A stretch of 5,731 nucleotides of DNA from DATMTS01 sp035564555 (GTDB lineage Bacteria; Actinomycetota; Actinomycetes; Actinomycetales; Microbacteriaceae). Location of the stretch: contig DATMTS010000030.1 of NCBI GenBank assembly GCA_035564555.1, positions 1 to 5,731 of the forward strand, in the 5' to 3' direction. Both the position numbers and the translations under genes were made by a program. The notes under the pieces are model-generated. The model was given only the letters and a program-made list of their open reading frames with translations, was not told the DNA's origin and searched no databases. Each line of letters begins with the position of its first letter. Position 1 is the stretch's first letter. Positions 5,058-5,731 of this stretch are shown in pieces.

Positions 5058-5113
5058 TTGCAGTTGGCAGACGCGGGATTCAGTTGGTCGACGCAACACC
5101 CGACTGAAGGTGT
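5058..5113 (+). mobile_element. Possible left end of the IS30-family remnant
   Basis: Between the repeat region and the transposase frame lies a stretch with GTTGC and GCAAC arms around 5056-5096 (GTTGCAGTTGG ... GTCGACGCAACACC). Short GTTGC/GCAAC motifs just before the transposase are what I would expect of a terminal inverted repeat. No matching right end exists in the window, because the element is truncated at about 5641. The boundary is therefore a guess. Confidence 0.25.
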
Positions 5114-5643
5114 TTGCCCGTCCTGTCCCAAGCCAGTGCCGCGAGAGGTCCGGGCCGCTATCTGGAGTTGCTGGAGCGGGTGCTGATCGCGGATCTGCGC
5201 CGGCTCGGGTTCTCGATGCGCCAGATCGCGACCCAACTCGGCCGCGCTTCCTCGACGATCAGCCGGGAGTTGCGCCGCCACGCTGCGCCGGATGGCAGCT
5301 ACCTGCCGGCCACCGCGGATCACGACGCGCACCGGCAGCGATTGCGCCCGAAGACGGCGAAGCTCGCCGGGAACGCCGGGCTGCGGCAGCTGGTGCAGCG
5401 CAAGCTGAACCGGCACTGGTCGCCTCAGGAGATCAGCGGCTGACTGCGCAAGACCTACCCGGCCGAGACCGCGATGCAGGTGTGCCACGAGACGATCTAC
5501 CGCGCCCTGCTCACCCGTGACGGCACGGGATTGCGCAAGTCGCTGCACACGCGGCCGCGCACCGGGCGCCGCATCCGAAAGCACCGATGGCACAACCACG
5601 TCGGCACCGGCTCGCGCATCCGGGACATGATTATGATCCACGA
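5114..5643 (+). pseudogene. IS30-family transposase remnant (in-frame TGA, 3' truncated)
   Basis: The first 109 codons read as an IS30 transposase N-terminus: GRYLELLERVLIADLRRLGFS, then the helix-turn-helix MRQIATQLGRASSTISRELRR (about residues 35-55), then the linker RPKTAKLAGN and HWSPQEISG. TGA at 5441-5443 interrupts the frame. In the same frame after it the family signature resumes (LRKTYPAETAMQVCHETIYRAL, then LHTRPRTGRRIRK, SRIRDMIMIHE), so one base change, probably CGA to TGA, is the simplest cause. Similarity stops at about 5643, before the expected GHWEGDL with the first catalytic Asp, so the whole DDE nuclease domain is missing and no transposase can be made. The start is taken as TTG 5114, just after GAAGG and below an in-frame stop at 5105-5107; the true N-terminus is uncertain. 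Confidence 0.88.
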
Positions 5644-5715
5644 GATCGCCCTGACCGATAAGCCCTCACTGACGTGAAGATGCCGAATTTCCGCCCAATC
5701 CTGCAAGCTGATCAC
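5641..5715 (-). pseudogene. istA: IS21-family IstA transposase, N-terminal fragment
   Basis: From GTG 5715 on the minus strand, the first 25 codons read MISLQDWAEIRHLHVSEG followed by LSVRAIS, the N-terminal opening of IS21-family IstA, where a helix-turn-helix begins. After serine 25 the frame runs into the antisense of the IS30 remnant (WIIIMSRMRE) and similarity is lost at once. So only the beginning of istA remains. The catalytic DDE domain and the istB ATPase helper gene are not on this side. Base composition is lower in GC than the flanking sequence, fitting separate origin. Upstream of the start the window ends after 16 bases, so the IS21 left terminus is outside the window. The match is short but the motif is distinctive. 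Confidence 0.7.
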
Positions 5716-5731
5716 CCAACCAATCGTGTCT

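Larger units (their letters stand above)
4798..5113. other. Gap without a convincing gene, rich in short repeats
   Basis: Frames crossing this stretch on both strands give low-complexity or arginine/serine-rich translations without domains. It holds a 10-bp tandem repeat (4889-4914), a pyrimidine-rich plus strand with three TCGTCGTCT copies (4960-4995), and, toward its end, sequence that is probably the left end of the IS30-like remnant. The first part is upstream of the helix-turn-helix gene and may hold its promoter, although I could not place one. Confidence 0.5.

Noticed and set aside
4925..5641. A 238-codon minus-strand frame.
   Set aside because: It is antisense to the IS30 transposase for most of its length and low complexity (Thr/Asp/Glu/Arg) in the repeat tract; no domain seen.

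Overview
The window is high-GC DNA from an actinomycete. The signs are a DUF2510 domain, Actinobacteria-type leaderless gene starts, an oligoribonuclease gene next to tRNA-His, and a strongly GC-biased third codon position. The family (possibly Microbacteriaceae) is only a guess. It divides into a conserved host part (1-3102) and the beginning of an integrated, decayed mobile region (3103-5731).

Host part: the window opens in the last third of a Mug/TDG-type uracil-DNA glycosylase gene (+). This converges on a minus-strand gene for a membrane-anchored DUF2510-NERD protein. Next come tRNA-His(GTG) and the oligoribonuclease gene orn (both -), a divergent small thioredoxin/glutaredoxin-like gene (+) and tRNA-Arg(TCT) (+). 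All three host protein genes whose starts are visible lack a Shine-Dalgarno sequence. Each has a TANNNT -10-like hexamer 6-7 bases before the start codon, which fits leaderless transcripts.

Mobile part: a tyrosine recombinase gene (-) ends 20 bases past the CCA end of tRNA-Arg. This is the classic layout of an element integrated into a tRNA 3' end, with the recombinase at its attL side. Upstream of the recombinase gene on the same strand are two further genes. One is a 21-codon ORF with its own Shine-Dalgarno, overlapping the recombinase start and containing the recombinase Shine-Dalgarno. The other is a coiled-coil/helix-turn-helix gene split by a frameshift. A roughly 316-base gap with short repeats follows. 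The window ends in two insertion-sequence remnants: an IS30-family transposase fragment (+) with an in-frame TGA, butted directly against the first ~25 codons of an IS21-family istA gene (-). The second attachment site is not in the window.

I see no convincing new multi-gene defence or biosynthetic system. The most unusual items are the nested leader ORF/recombinase start, the frameshifted HTH gene, the NERD protein with an altered E/QxK motif, the paired leaderless promoters and the fused IS remnants.
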